Assembly: GCF_019097595.1 (NCBI RefSeq)
Contig: NC_080710.1
Location: 25,749,280 to 25,813,279, forward strand
Reading direction: 5' to 3'
DNA: 64,000 nt
Source of the DNA: Hemibagrus wyckioides
Lineage: Eukaryota > Chordata > Actinopteri > Siluriformes > Bagridae
Positions 53,866 to 64,000 of the stretch are shown here, piece by piece. Numbering within the stretch: position 1 is the stretch's first letter; the number at the start of each line of letters is the position of its first letter. The notes beneath the pieces are model-generated. The model saw nothing but the letters and a program-made list of their open reading frames with translations, made no database searches and was not told the origin of the DNA. The translations under genes were made by a program, and so were the position numbers.

Positions 53866-55796
53866 CTGAGGGGAAACAAAGATACACTGTGAGTGCTTAA
53901 ACCTGATTCTAATGTTCTCATTACTTCCTGTTTGAACACATTTTCAGTACAATTGTACTGTACATTAAAAAATAACTAATATACATCTACGCTCTTCCAC
54001 GAACATGAGCTCACAGCCTCCCACGATTGGCTAGAGTCACAGTGATGGACAGAAAGCATGATGTCTAAGTAAGCACCCACGAATACACATTACAAGCTGT
54101 TTAATGTGGCCACCGTATTGTTAAAGACATTCTTTTGACATTCTCAGTCGATGTTATAATTTAGATTATTATCCAAGGACTCAAAAGATTTTTGCGGTAT
54201 TTTTAAATCGACTCATGTTTTACTTCTGCCTCGAAGAGTAGAGACAAAAAATACAAAGAAAACATACAAAAAGGTAGGAAAACACAGGGCACCATTTAAT
54301 ATCAAAGCGAACATTTCGGTGTCTGTTTTCCTTCAGTTTAAATTGATATGCCATCTTTCTTTTCTCACTCTCAGCATGCATGACCACAACTAACAAGACC
54401 TATTCTTTTGACAAAGGGTTTACTTCCTTTTCTGAATGGTGCACCAGTAGCTTTGCCCACCAAGGGTTTTTTGAGTGTGTCGCTGCATTAATGAAAGCAG
54501 CAGACCGACCCTTCTCCCATAGGCTGAGACTCTCAGAGCGCAGCAGACCTCTTCTTCTCCCAGGGGGAACCGTAAGACTGGCAGTAATTCCCCAATTCTT
54601 TAATGCTTTTCCCAGCTTTCCGAGCACTGCTATGAATTACTCTCCCAGCCAGTCCAACAGAGTACAGTGTGATGGATGATGGCAGCGATTCGGCACCATG
54701 AAATATAGATTATATGTTGATAAGTTCAATGTGTCGACTAAGCCATGTTGGTGAATCATCCGCACCATATGTTTAACTATTACACAACATGTAGTTCCCT
54801 TTAAAACCCCTTTGCATTTTATTTTTCAGTCATTTATCTTCAGTAAGTGATTTATCCTGATCAGGCCATGGTGGATCCGGAGTCTATCCCAGGAGAGCTG
54901 TATAAGGAAATACACCATGGATAGGACATTAGTCCATCCAGGGCTCCATGTACACAACTTTAGTGTAATTAATTGACCTATTGGCATGGTTTTTGGAGGC
55001 AGGATGAAACCAGAGAACCTGGAAGAAATCCACATGGACATGCAAAATTACACAGTATCGCAAGCTCAGGATCAAATTAGGGACCAGGGAACTATGAGGT
55101 GGTATGAAGAAGTAGAGTTCCTGACTGTTAGTTATTATGACTCAATTATGATGTCCATGCTGCTTTGCTTACCAGAGACATCCAGGTGCTCAAGGTTAGG
55201 ACACCGGGAAACGACGTCAAAGACCGCCTCGTTAGAAATGTTATAACAGCCTGCCACTTCAAGGTGCCGTAACTCAGGACAGCAGTGAGCTAGCACACGC
55301 AGGCCACGGTCAGACAGCCTGGGGCATCCGCTTGCTACCACCATCTCCAGTGTGAGACAGACATTGGGGGTGTCCTGGCACAGGCGCTGAGTGAGGACTT
55401 TCAGGGCTCTGTCGGCATGGAGTAGCTCTCCGCTCAGTCGGATTGTTCTCCAAAGACGCGGGTCCCAGGCCAGGCTGTACCAGCGGCGGCATACTCGGGC
55501 ACAGCGACAAAGCTGTGGTGTAGACAGGTGAGCGAAGATCTGCAACAAAACGGGGTCTGGAAGAAATTCAGTGAGTGCAATGGAGTGAGATTTGGAAACT
55601 TTTTTGCTGTTTCCTGGAGGAGCATGGACTATAGCAACAGTTTCTCTAGGAATGGTGGGGGATGGTGATGGAGATGGGGATGAGGCGGGAGACTCCTGGC
55701 CATTGGGGAGAGTTTGAGGAGAAAGATGAGAAGGACTCAAGTTCAGGATGAGAGCAGGACTCGGGGTGCTATGTGTCCTCATGCTCAGGTCTGAGT
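53129..55796 (-). CDS. fbxl7: F-box and leucine-rich repeat protein 7 (last two coding exons)
   Basis: Fbxl7 is the substrate receptor of an SCF ubiquitin ligase: its F-box binds Skp1 and its leucine-rich repeats bind targets. Two minus-strand exons, 55796-55173 and 53865-53129, join in phase (G|GC, giving Gly in LDVSGCPKV) and code about 452 residues to the stop. The first starts DSDLSMRTHSTPSPALI, then a Ser/Pro-rich linker, the F-box (LTEFLPDPVLLQIFAHL, CRCARVCRRWYSLAWDPRLW) and the first repeats. The second carries about nine more repeats and ends HRRRCVIEHTNPAFY, where human FBXL7 ends NPAFF. Human FBXL7 has about 43 residues before this point; the exon for them was not found, presumably behind a long intron beyond the window. 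Confidence 0.96.
53866..55172. other. fbxl7 last intron
   Basis: 1.3 kb. It holds a GC-richer stretch with open frames on both strands at 54380-54679, not identified, and a dispersed repeat at 54833-55115. Confidence 0.55.
54833..55115. repeat. Dispersed repeat (ATCTTCAGTAAGTGATTTAT type)
   Basis: It shares ATCTTCAGTAA, TTATCCTGATCAGG, GGATCCGGAGTCTATCCCAG, GGCATGGTTTTTGGAGG and GCTCAGGATCAAATTAGGGA with the copy at 10337-10800. Confidence 0.6.
55173..55796 (-). CDS. fbxl7: fbxl7 penultimate exon: linker, F-box, first repeats
   Basis: 624 nt between a CTCTCCAG acceptor and a GTAAGC donor. It begins at DSDLSM, matching human SEDSDLSMRT, so it is not the first coding exon, although an internal Met (of LSMRT) could mislead. 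It continues through a Ser/Pro low-complexity tract to the F-box and ends at NLEHLDVS. Confidence 0.96.
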
Positions 55797-58389
55797 CTGG
55801 AGAGAGAAAGCATGAGAGAGAGAGTTGTTAACACTTCTTATTACTGCTCAACACATACTAATGAATTCAAATGTAATGTAAGCCATAGGTTTTACTGTGA
55901 AAAACAATCTGATTAACTTATCATGTATAATCATTTCAGCCTGGTTTACCAGATGTCATCAAATAGTCGAATGAACACTCGACATTTTCACTAAAGCTTA
56001 GATCTGGAGGGAATTTCCCCAGCTATCATCTCAGTACAACTTTGTGTTGATCAAGTGTCACTTTTATCTTAAATGTCTCATCAGAGTGTTCAAAGAGAAG
56101 ACGTTAGATGGCATGTGTGGCGTTTCATGATTGGTTGTTATAAACACAGAAAGTCGTACTATCAGCAGATGTGACTGATTGCAGAGGTAGAGAGCAAACA
56201 TGTGTAGTAACCAGCGATCGCTTGGCTGGATCTCATCAACACCAATGGCGTGTGATGAGGTCTCTTAGACTGCATTAACATCGTTCTGATTATCTGATTC
56301 TTGCTTCACAACTGGCTCTCAAATCCAGAATGCTCTTCTCAAGTGCTAGCAGAAATTCCATGAACTAGGCTTTACACTCAGCAATTGGGAACTATAATAG
56401 TTGGGAATTAAAACATCATTCTTTGGTCTTAGATAAGAATCTTTAGTCAAGGCAAAGATGTAATCTGTGTAATATTTGAGCGCTAAGATTTTGTTGCTAC
56501 ATAAGGAACTATACTAAATTGGGAAAAGTCTTATAATCTCTTCCTGCCTTCCCTTCTGATCTGTTTCTCTATACGTAAAAAAAAAACCTTGTACATACAT
56601 AGTCCCTGTCTCCACAAACCCACAATAAACTGCTCCATTTGCACAGATTTTGGGAGATGATCCTGGTGAGGAAATGAGGGTCTAAATGTGATATGCCTTT
56701 ATGTACAGGAAGTATCTTTATTATTGCACCTGGGCTCCTCAAGGTCTTTTGGTAAGGAATCAGGATCGGTCTAGAGGAATTACTGAGGCATCCATAACAC
56801 CAAGACCAACAGCCCATCAAATTCCCCGCTGGTCTGCCATATTCTGGTCACAGGACTGCATGAGGAAAACATTCATGCAGCTGTAGACCTACCTCATGTT
56901 TCTTTTTTCAGAAAATAAATTAGTGTCAGATTTTCATGTTAAAATTTTGTAATAAGCTGTCTTATAAACAACAAATGTTCCAGTCTCTATTTCTCGCAGT
57001 GCTGGGTGAATTCATGGATGCAAGCGAGCACTTATACACAGTTTTAAGACAGTGATGGTCTGAGTGGCCGGCTTGTAGATTTATGCATCACTACGGACAG
57101 ATGGATCCTCTCCTTAACATTTTAAAGCAGAAATGACACACAAATCCTCCTGTTTCTCTGCCTTGTAAATCTATGTGACTATGGTGTGTGTGTATGTGTA
57201 TATGTGTGCATGTGCATACAATCATGTCATGTAGATTTGTATTCCAGACATGACCCGAGACCACGTTGATTGGTGGCCAGGTCATGATGACATACACAGA
57301 TTCTCTCTCCAGGGGGGCAAAATGTCTTTGCTGGGACAGGAGACAGCATTCTGAAAACTAACCGAGCATCCAACCATCTCTCAGACATGCAGAGGCAAAC
57401 CAGGGATTTACTCAGTACACACTTGAGAGTACTATTGGACAAATGAAAACAAATTAGCTGTATGTAATCTATTATTGCATGTCTGTATAGCTTTAAACCC
57501 CTGATGTCAAAACATTTTTTATTTTTGTAAATCTATTTAACTTGGAGTAAAATACACATCCACTGAAATGTGTTGTAGTCTAGACATGTCTGTGTCCCCT
57601 GACCATGGAGTTATTAAAAGAAAGATTAAAAATTACATTAAAAAATCATTTTAACTGTTCCTCTGACAGGCTTAATCATAAACTGGTTTTAGTACAATGA
57701 CAATATGGCGCACTCCAGTGGAAATATTTGTCTAACCTTAGCTCACTTTGCTTTTTTATTCCTTTCAGACTAATGAAAAACGTAGAGATGACTTTGGCTA
57801 GGGACACCAGATTTTATTCAGCCATATGTCTTTGACACACATTGGGCCTCATATTTCAAACTGGATATGAATGAATTTATTAATAAATAGGTCGCAAGGG
57901 CATTTGAACAAGAATTATAGTATTCATGATAATCCAGTCAGATTGGAAAAACGTATGTATACTACCACAGCTCCTGATTTTGTGTAAATTTATGTATAAG
58001 AAGGCTCGCTGATGTGAACCTCGACCGATCGGCTTCAAGTCGCATATATTTGGCATGAGTTAGTTACATGACGTCAAATTTAAACAGCTCATTTATTGCA
58101 ATCAAACACCCTTTTTATGAAATAATTATGAAACTCAGTCAATTTATGTTAATAACTTCAATAAGCAATCCAAAAGACATCCATAAATTAAGGCAAATAC
58201 GACTAGGCATTAAATTAGGACAAAAGAAAGGCAAGTTATGAAAGTTCGTGTGTGTCTGTGTGTCTAAGCTACATTACTGGAAGGTTTTTAGTTCTGTGAG
58301 CCTTGTTCTTTGTTTAGTGTTGTCATTATATGCAAATTAGCTGTGCCGTAAACAGGCTTGGTAATTTACAGGTGTTTGGCATGTATCAA
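55797..58389. other. fbxl7 upstream/intronic region, nothing recognised
   Basis: Minus-strand upstream of the fbxl7 F-box exon, so probably intron. No further fbxl7 exon, repeat family or RNA gene was recognised. Confidence 0.45.
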
Positions 58390-58730
58390 GATTTCCAGTG
58401 CTGTTCCATTTGCAGTTAATAGTAATAGAATTTTAAATTATCTCAAACATAAGGGATATTTGCCTGGCTTTAATGCTGGCTTCTAAAAATACAAGAGCTT
58501 ATTTTCTTCACTCGCCAATTTCCTGCAATGTTCAGTGTATTATTAATGAGAAATCCAGTGCAGGATTATCCGAGACAAGAAACACTGGATTTAAAGTTCC
58601 AGTGGCAACGTAGCTATAGTTGTGCAGAGTTACGGCGGAGACTTGGCTCAGCTGGTTAGTGATCTACGAGATGACGAGTATGATGGCTTTGACAGCGATA
58701 TAAGGTTCACTAAATACACACAGACATAGG
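58390..58730. repeat. Diverged direct duplication, copy 1
   Basis: It shares an ordered series of words with 59851-60150: GTGCTGTTCCA, TTTTAAATTATCTCAAACA, TGCTGGCTTCTAAAAA, ATTATTAATGAGAAATCCAG, GAGACAAGAAAC, AAAGTTCCAGTGGCAACG, and a final GATGACGAGTATGATGGCTT matching GATGATGAGAATGATGACTT. Copy 1 has about 40 extra bases (around GGCGGAGACTTGGCTCAG). Confidence 0.75.
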
Positions 58731-59850
58731 AACAAATCTCGTAAGAAATTTTAGTTTGGTTTCACCTGTATGGACATTGATACGTGACTTTACTAAAAGA
58801 TTGATAAATGAGGCTCAGTGTGTCTTATTCATACATGTTTGTTTGTTTCTGTTCAGATAAATACTATATGTACTGTGGTACTTTTCAGCAAAGACCAGAA
58901 CTTTTCAGGACTGAAGAACTGTCATTATTATTAGGTCCATAATTTGAAACATGTCCTAGATTATCACTCGATAGTAACATTTAATCTCCACTGAGTGACA
59001 GTTCAGTCAAACTAGCAATGCTTGTATAATTAAGAGGAATTTCAATTAAGGTTCTCCTACTTTGTGACTTCTTCTGTTCAGTAGACTGAAAAAACAAACC
59101 TGCACATGAAATTTGCCCCAGGACACAATTAGCTGCAGCATAAAAGAGAAAGCTGCAGAAAAGACAGACGATTGAAACAGGAGAGAAGAGGGATTAGGTC
59201 AATCCCTGCTCAATACTCCAGCCTCTCTCCATCCTGGGTGGTCTTGCTATGTAGCTGTTCCCAGTGGATTTGTAACATGTATCACATTCAACACATTATA
59301 CACAGCTGGAATCAACCCTTGGAGAGGCAAGTTCATTTCTAACAGTGTGCAACAACTCCTTTCAACACAGCTAACTGTCAAATTTCAGAACCACTTTGCA
59401 TTTAAAGAGCTACATGGCAAAGTGACCACATCTGCCATGGGTTTCATGCTTGTCATTCCTGCATAAAAGACTTCAAGATGGTCATTGTGTCCCACAATCT
59501 TTGGGTTTAGCCTCAGACTTTATAAATTCTGAAGCAGTCTTTGGCTCATATCCAGTGTTTAAAGGCATGTACAGTCACGACCAGCTTATTCTGCTTGGCC
59601 AAATAATATTTACATAAACATAGGTCCATATACAACACACAGTATAGCCCAACTAAATTATACAGCACGATAATAGAAGCTGGCATCGTGTCTTATATAT
59701 GATTCTCTACAAGGTCTGTCAAATATATCAAATATGTTTATTTCAAATACCTGTGATGCCCCACACACGTTGATTTATTGGTTGGTGCAGTATTTTTGTT
59801 ATTTCCATGAGAAGACAGTGGATACCTGCTACTCTGACATCACAGCAGAC
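58731..59850. other. Spacer between the two duplicated segments
   Basis: Unique-looking sequence without recognised elements. Confidence 0.5.
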
Positions 59851-60150
59851 AATTTCCTGTGCTGTTCCACTGGCAGCTAATAGTAGTAATAGTATTTTAA
59901 ATTATCTCAAACAGAAGGGATAGTGGTCAGGCTTTGCTGTTGGCTTCTAAAAACAAAAAAGGTTTTTTACTCACCATTATTAATGAGAAATCCAGTGTAG
60001 AAATAGACGAGACAAGAAACTTTGGACTTAAAGTTCCAGTGGCAACGCAAATATTCAAAAGATTACGGTACAGATGATGAGAATGATGACTTTGACAGCG
60101 GTATTAGCATGAATGTTAAAGCTTTAGAAGCTTCACTTAATATATACAAA
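59851..60150. repeat. Diverged direct duplication, copy 2
   Basis: Counterpart of 58390-58730 in the same orientation about 1.45 kb downstream. Small indels and substitutions separate the copies. Confidence 0.75.
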
Positions 60151-61054
60151 TGAGGAGGTGAGACAGTTGGACTAAAGGATTAAAGCTCTGCTGCATCACT
60201 CACTTTAGACAGAGATGAAGCAAAGGCAAATTTCCCCTGGCACCACAATAAACAGATTGTCAAACAGCACTGTGGGTAATATAGGAAACTGTTAAGCAAG
60301 GCCAAAATAGACCAACATGAACGAAGTTTAAAGGGAAAAAAAGCTCATAGTTTCATTAAAAATATATCCTAGATGTCATAGAAGATGAGATTATAAATTA
60401 TAAGGATTAATAAGTAAGTAATTAAGTATGTAGTTTTCCTTTAAATTGGGATTAGATGTGTGAATGTGTGGTGAATGAACCTTTAACATGGTAACATTAA
60501 GTCTTGATTTTGAAAAATAATAAAGCTCTGATGATTTTATTCCAGTAAAATTTAGATAAATGTTCTCCTTATTATGACTTTGTTTAAGACTGTCGGAAAC
60601 TAGCAAACTTACATCACCACTCATTAATTCATGCAAGTAATTGGCATTCCCAAAGTGACTTTCTGGCTTGTTGAATCTCATTGCAGGTGCAAAAGTAATC
60701 AGTTTGCACTAACTCTGACTTGTGAACTCTTCAAAAGTTAGGAACCCTTACAAAGTTTTTCAATTGTCCCTCTGGGAAATCTTCAAGGTTCTGGGTAGAA
60801 CCATGCAACTGAGTGTTGCTCTATTAGAAAGGGTTTCAAGCTGAATCTTTTTAGGAGGTTATTTTGCTCATGTGAATGCAATGTGCTGTAGACCTTGTTA
60901 GTAAGTCACCTTGAACATTTTTAACAAGTTTTCACACAGTAAATCAAGGCCTTAATGAGGTATGCAGCAAAATTGTTCAAGTAGTGTCAAATGTTAAGAC
61001 ATCAACTTTCACCTCTTTTATTTCCAATATTTTCTCTCTTTTTCCCCTTATATT
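60151..61054. other. Non-coding sequence, nothing recognised
   Basis: A minus-strand frame at 60391-60681 shows no domain. No repeats identified. Confidence 0.45.
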
Positions 61055-61290
61055 GTACCTGAACCATATTTATTCAATTTATATGTACAGTGCTCTGAAC
61101 AATGGACATTGTCTCAAGGCAGCTTTACAGAAGTATGGAAACATACAAAAATTATAAAGTTTATTGTTACGTTACTATTTAGCCTTAACATTTATCCCTA
61201 ATGAGAAAGCCCGAGGCAATGGTGGCAAGGAAAAACTCCCTGAGATGGTATGAGGATGATATGAGGTTTATGCAGCAATAGAATTTAAGC
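61055..61290 (+). repeat. Dispersed fish repeat (TTCAATTTATATGTACAG type)
   Basis: It contains CAATGGACATTGTCTCAAGG, CAGCTTTACAGAAGTATGGA and TGGCAAGGAAAAACTCCCTG, words I recognise as typical of a high-copy repeat in catfish and related genomes. Confidence 0.55.
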
Positions 61291-62178
61291 AATGGTTGTA
61301 CAACACTTTTTGGTGGTGGAGATTATGTTATCCATACTATGTTCATGAGTATTCCATGCTAGTCTACTTTACTATATAGCCCTAGTCCTTGTTATTGTTT
61401 GAAGGATAGTTGTTCTACTTTAATATACAGATCTCTTTTTGTTCTGTAGATATTTTTTACACACTATGGGTTATGCAAGCTTATCCACTATAAGTCAGTA
61501 CTAGGCCTGTTGTCTCTATCTCATATTTTACAGCCCCAGTGATGATGAAACCCAAATGAAATGCCCTGGTCCACTTTGTCCCATCATCTATCCAAAGTAA
61601 ACCCCATTAACCTCTTTGTAACTGATGCGACTCTACATTTTCTTAGAAAAGGATGAATCAATCCGAGTTAAGTACACTGCACCAATTGCCAACCAACGGC
61701 TCACTACTTCCTAATCAACAGAACATACTTAAACTTGGGATCCATCCATTTAACTCAGGGTGGCCAAGAAGCAGTTTCCAAAAACACTAATTAGTCTACA
61801 TGTGTCCCTGATCAGGCAACGGTCCATAGTCATCTAATCAGAAAGGAGATAATTAGCCCACCTACTTGTACTCCATCTTGTATCACAGCTGGCAAGAACA
61901 GCTAGATCAAGACTAACTTGGGCTTGTTTTCTTTAGCTCTATTCTGAGACTAAGTGGATGGGATTTTTTGTCATGTTTTTTTAAGAAGCTCACTGTAGAC
62001 CTTGGTGTACGTGTAGAGGAAGTGGGGTCAAAAAGTTATCTTCAGCTATCAGAGGAAAATCATGCCCGGGACTTGTTTATTGCGAAGTGTTTTAAAATTA
62101 CTTTTTACTGTTTTATTTCATAGAGCAGGTTGTATGTATTCTATATTTTATGTATACTATGTATTTAATACAGATTGG

Positions 62179-62206
62179 TGATGATGATGATGATGATGAT
62201 GATGAT
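62179..62206. repeat. (GAT)n microsatellite
   Basis: Nine or so GAT units directly before the repeat at 62207. Confidence 0.9.
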
Positions 62207-62450
62207 GGTTCAGTTCAATTTGCTTCAAATGTATTTATATACCACTTTTAATAACAGCAAACAAAGCAGCTTTTACAGTTCCCTTAGGCAACAAGGGAAG
62301 GAAACCTTGAGAAGAACCAGCCTCAATGAAAACCCATCCTCTCCTGGGTCACACTAGATAATAAATAGATGTAATGGTCAGTATAAGTCCCCAGACATAA
62401 TGTTATCTGGACGTCTTGTAGCACAATGTCAAGACACTGAACACCTGGAT
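62207..62450 (+). repeat. Second copy of the 61055-type dispersed repeat, diverged
   Basis: It has GTTCAGTTCAATTTGC, AAAGCAGCTTTTACAG, AGGGAAGGAAACCTTGAGAA and GAACCAGCCTCAATG, the matching order of motifs (5' word, CAGCTTTACAG, GGAAGGAAA...TGAGA) in more diverged form. Confidence 0.5.
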
Positions 62451-63269
62451 GATTTTAACTTCACATAAAACCAGATGGTCAGTTCTTCTGTGCTTCATGT
62501 CCAAGTGGAACATGTCAGGATGACAACTGGAAACAAAGCTGCATGATTATTAATGAAATAGGAAGCAATTTTGAGGGATTCTCACTCATCAATTCTCACT
62601 CATGCTTCTTTGTCCAATTTTTAAAGTCGCAATGTGTATATTGATTCCATTCTTTCTAGAGCCAGGCATTTTCCAAGCAGATGTTTATGAATGATTTCTC
62701 GTCTGCTTTTTGAATTACTGCACATTTACTGCAGCCCCAGTCCTGAGAAAAAGAACTACTGTTAAGCATACACCTTTAAGCTTATTAGGGTGCAAGTGTA
62801 CAGTGTGTTATAAAAAAGTGAAAAGTAAAGCAACAATGTTTATGGCTGGTTAAATAAGTCACAGCTATGTTTCTGTTCTTCTGACAGGAACAACTCTTGG
62901 GATGTTTGTGGGTCTCTCTATGCATAATGAGTTTTGACTCATTTGTTAATTTCATTCACTGGTTGTTCAGTAAGTGGGAACTTCATATTCAATAATCATT
63001 GGTTTGGGACAGATTTGTTCACTACAAGCAAGCATTCACTATTTATTACATTATTTCTTCCCTTTAATTTCTGCAGAGTTGATGCATTGCTGTGCTTCAG
63101 GTGTTTGTGGGTGTGTGTAAGGTCATGTGGTACAGCATCTATAGTTGTTCACAAGGAATAAGGGAAAATAACAGAGGTCTGATTTGTGCAATAGTCGTAC
63201 GAATGCACAAACTATGCCGACCTGCATGGAGAACCAAATCAAGGTAAGAGGTTTAATATGTTTTAATAT
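62451..63269. other. Non-coding sequence, nothing recognised
   Basis: No repeats, RNA genes or exons recognised. Confidence 0.45.
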
Positions 63270-63352
63270 GTGGAAGGTGGCAATTGTGTGATTTGTTCAA
63301 CAAGCACTTTCTCCGTGCTTGTTGAACAAATCACACAATTGCCACCTTCCAC
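63270..63352. repeat. Perfect palindrome: 38-bp arms, 7-nt loop
   Basis: The left arm at 63270-63307 begins GTGGAAGGTGGCAATTGTG, the loop TTTCTCC is at 63308-63314, and the right arm at 63315-63352 is its exact reverse complement. Pairing breaks at the next outer base on each side (T opposite C). Confidence 0.97.
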
Positions 63353-63572
63353 CGGGACACTTCAAGAATGTTCTACAAAATCACAAGACCTCAAGCTCAT
63401 TAAATACTTGTGGTATCATTTCGTAGAGCAGGAAAAACACCAATATAGGCACCAACAAACTACAGCTGTGCTCAATCAGTGGAAGAGTGGACTACAGGAA
63501 CACAAGCCACTGGAAGGATTGGTGATGTTATTCAGCCAAAGGAGACGTAAGCAAGTGTTGGGAAACAAATGA
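63353..63572 (+). mobile_element. Possible Tc1-type transposase C-terminal fragment
   Basis: The plus-strand frame contains KSQDLKLIKYLWYHFVEQEK, resembling the SPDLNPIEHLW motif at the end of Tc1/mariner transposases. It is followed by LNQWKSGLQ and a final RRRKQVLGNK at the expected spacing. No upstream catalytic sequence or terminal repeats are visible, so this is an isolated fragment and a tentative call. Confidence 0.4.
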
Positions 63573-64000
63573 CACATGTGACTAATGTTTTGTCATGGAA
63601 GATTACATATAACCAATTATCCTTCTGGGCTTAAAAAGAGAGAAATACAGTTAAATTGGTGGCATATATACAGTAATCAGTGCTTTTGACATCAGAACAT
63701 AGCAGCTCCAGTTTAAAAAGGAAATTACAACTTCAGCAGTTTCAGTCGTTTATTAAATATGACTAAAACCTTGCAGCGAAGAAGCACTGAATCTTTTCCC
63801 AGCATCAGTCTGAAGCCAGAACATATTAAAGTTTAACTGTACCCACTGGGTTTGTAGTGTGTGGAGAATTAGATTTGGGATTTAAATCCAAGACTGATTA
63901 TCTCTTTAGATGGAATAGGAAATCAAATCATAAACTAATCTTCATACCAAAACTAATACACACTCAAGAGCTAAACAGAAAAGTGGAGCCAAAGCAACTG
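63573..64000. other. Non-coding end of window, nothing recognised
   Basis: No feature recognised. Confidence 0.4.

Noticed and set aside
55173..55782. fbxl7 translation start at the Met of MRTHSTPSP
   Set aside because: The exon is open upstream to a good acceptor and encodes DSDLS, matching human residues that precede this Met, so it is an internal exon.

Overview
This is vertebrate nuclear DNA, almost certainly from a teleost fish. Genes are split into short exons with GT/AG introns, the background is AT-rich, and microsatellites, Tc1-like transposon remnants and tRNA-headed dispersed repeats are dense. Several dispersed repeats resemble families common in ostariophysan fishes, catfishes in particular. 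That narrower placement is an inference.

Three protein-coding genes account for the coding content. (1) 2775-36860, plus strand: the last 40 exons of a PIEZO2-type mechanosensitive channel gene, about 2,209 codons running to the natural stop. All exon phases join and the summed length fits an uninterrupted frame. About 550-600 N-terminal residues must lie upstream of the window, and one further candidate exon is at 1210-1275. (2) 39890-46804, minus strand: a complete 11-exon napg gene (gamma-SNAP, 311 residues). (3) 53129-55796, minus strand: the last two coding exons of fbxl7 (F-box plus leucine-rich repeats, about 452 residues). Its first coding exon, about 43 residues in the human protein, was not found here. 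piezo2 and napg are convergent, as in human 18p11.22; fbxl7 is on a different chromosome in human.

The genes do not form a pathway. Piezo2 is a stretch-gated cation channel of touch and proprioceptive neurons, gamma-SNAP works with NSF in SNARE disassembly, and Fbxl7 is an SCF ubiquitin-ligase substrate receptor.

Non-coding layout: the piezo2 introns hold a 2.5-kb 29-bp minisatellite (26905-29452), long GAAA/GGAA tracts, (TCTA)n, an internally deleted Tc1-like copy (3852-4199) and several SINE-like repeats. The napg intron and 5' flank carry two deletion derivatives of one Tc1-like family. A 167-bp hAT-type MITE with perfect 8-bp target duplications is at 47687-47853. A second Tc1 family is at 49790-50560. 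The gene-poor right end (55797-64000) holds a diverged direct duplication, dispersed repeats and a perfect 38-bp-arm palindrome at 63270-63352.

I found no prokaryotic, viral or CRISPR feature and no convincing RNA gene. The most unusual items are the minisatellite whose units each contain a 3'-splice-site-like motif, the perfect palindrome, the optional-looking 33-codon piezo2 exon, and the microsatellites that abut several piezo2 splice sites.
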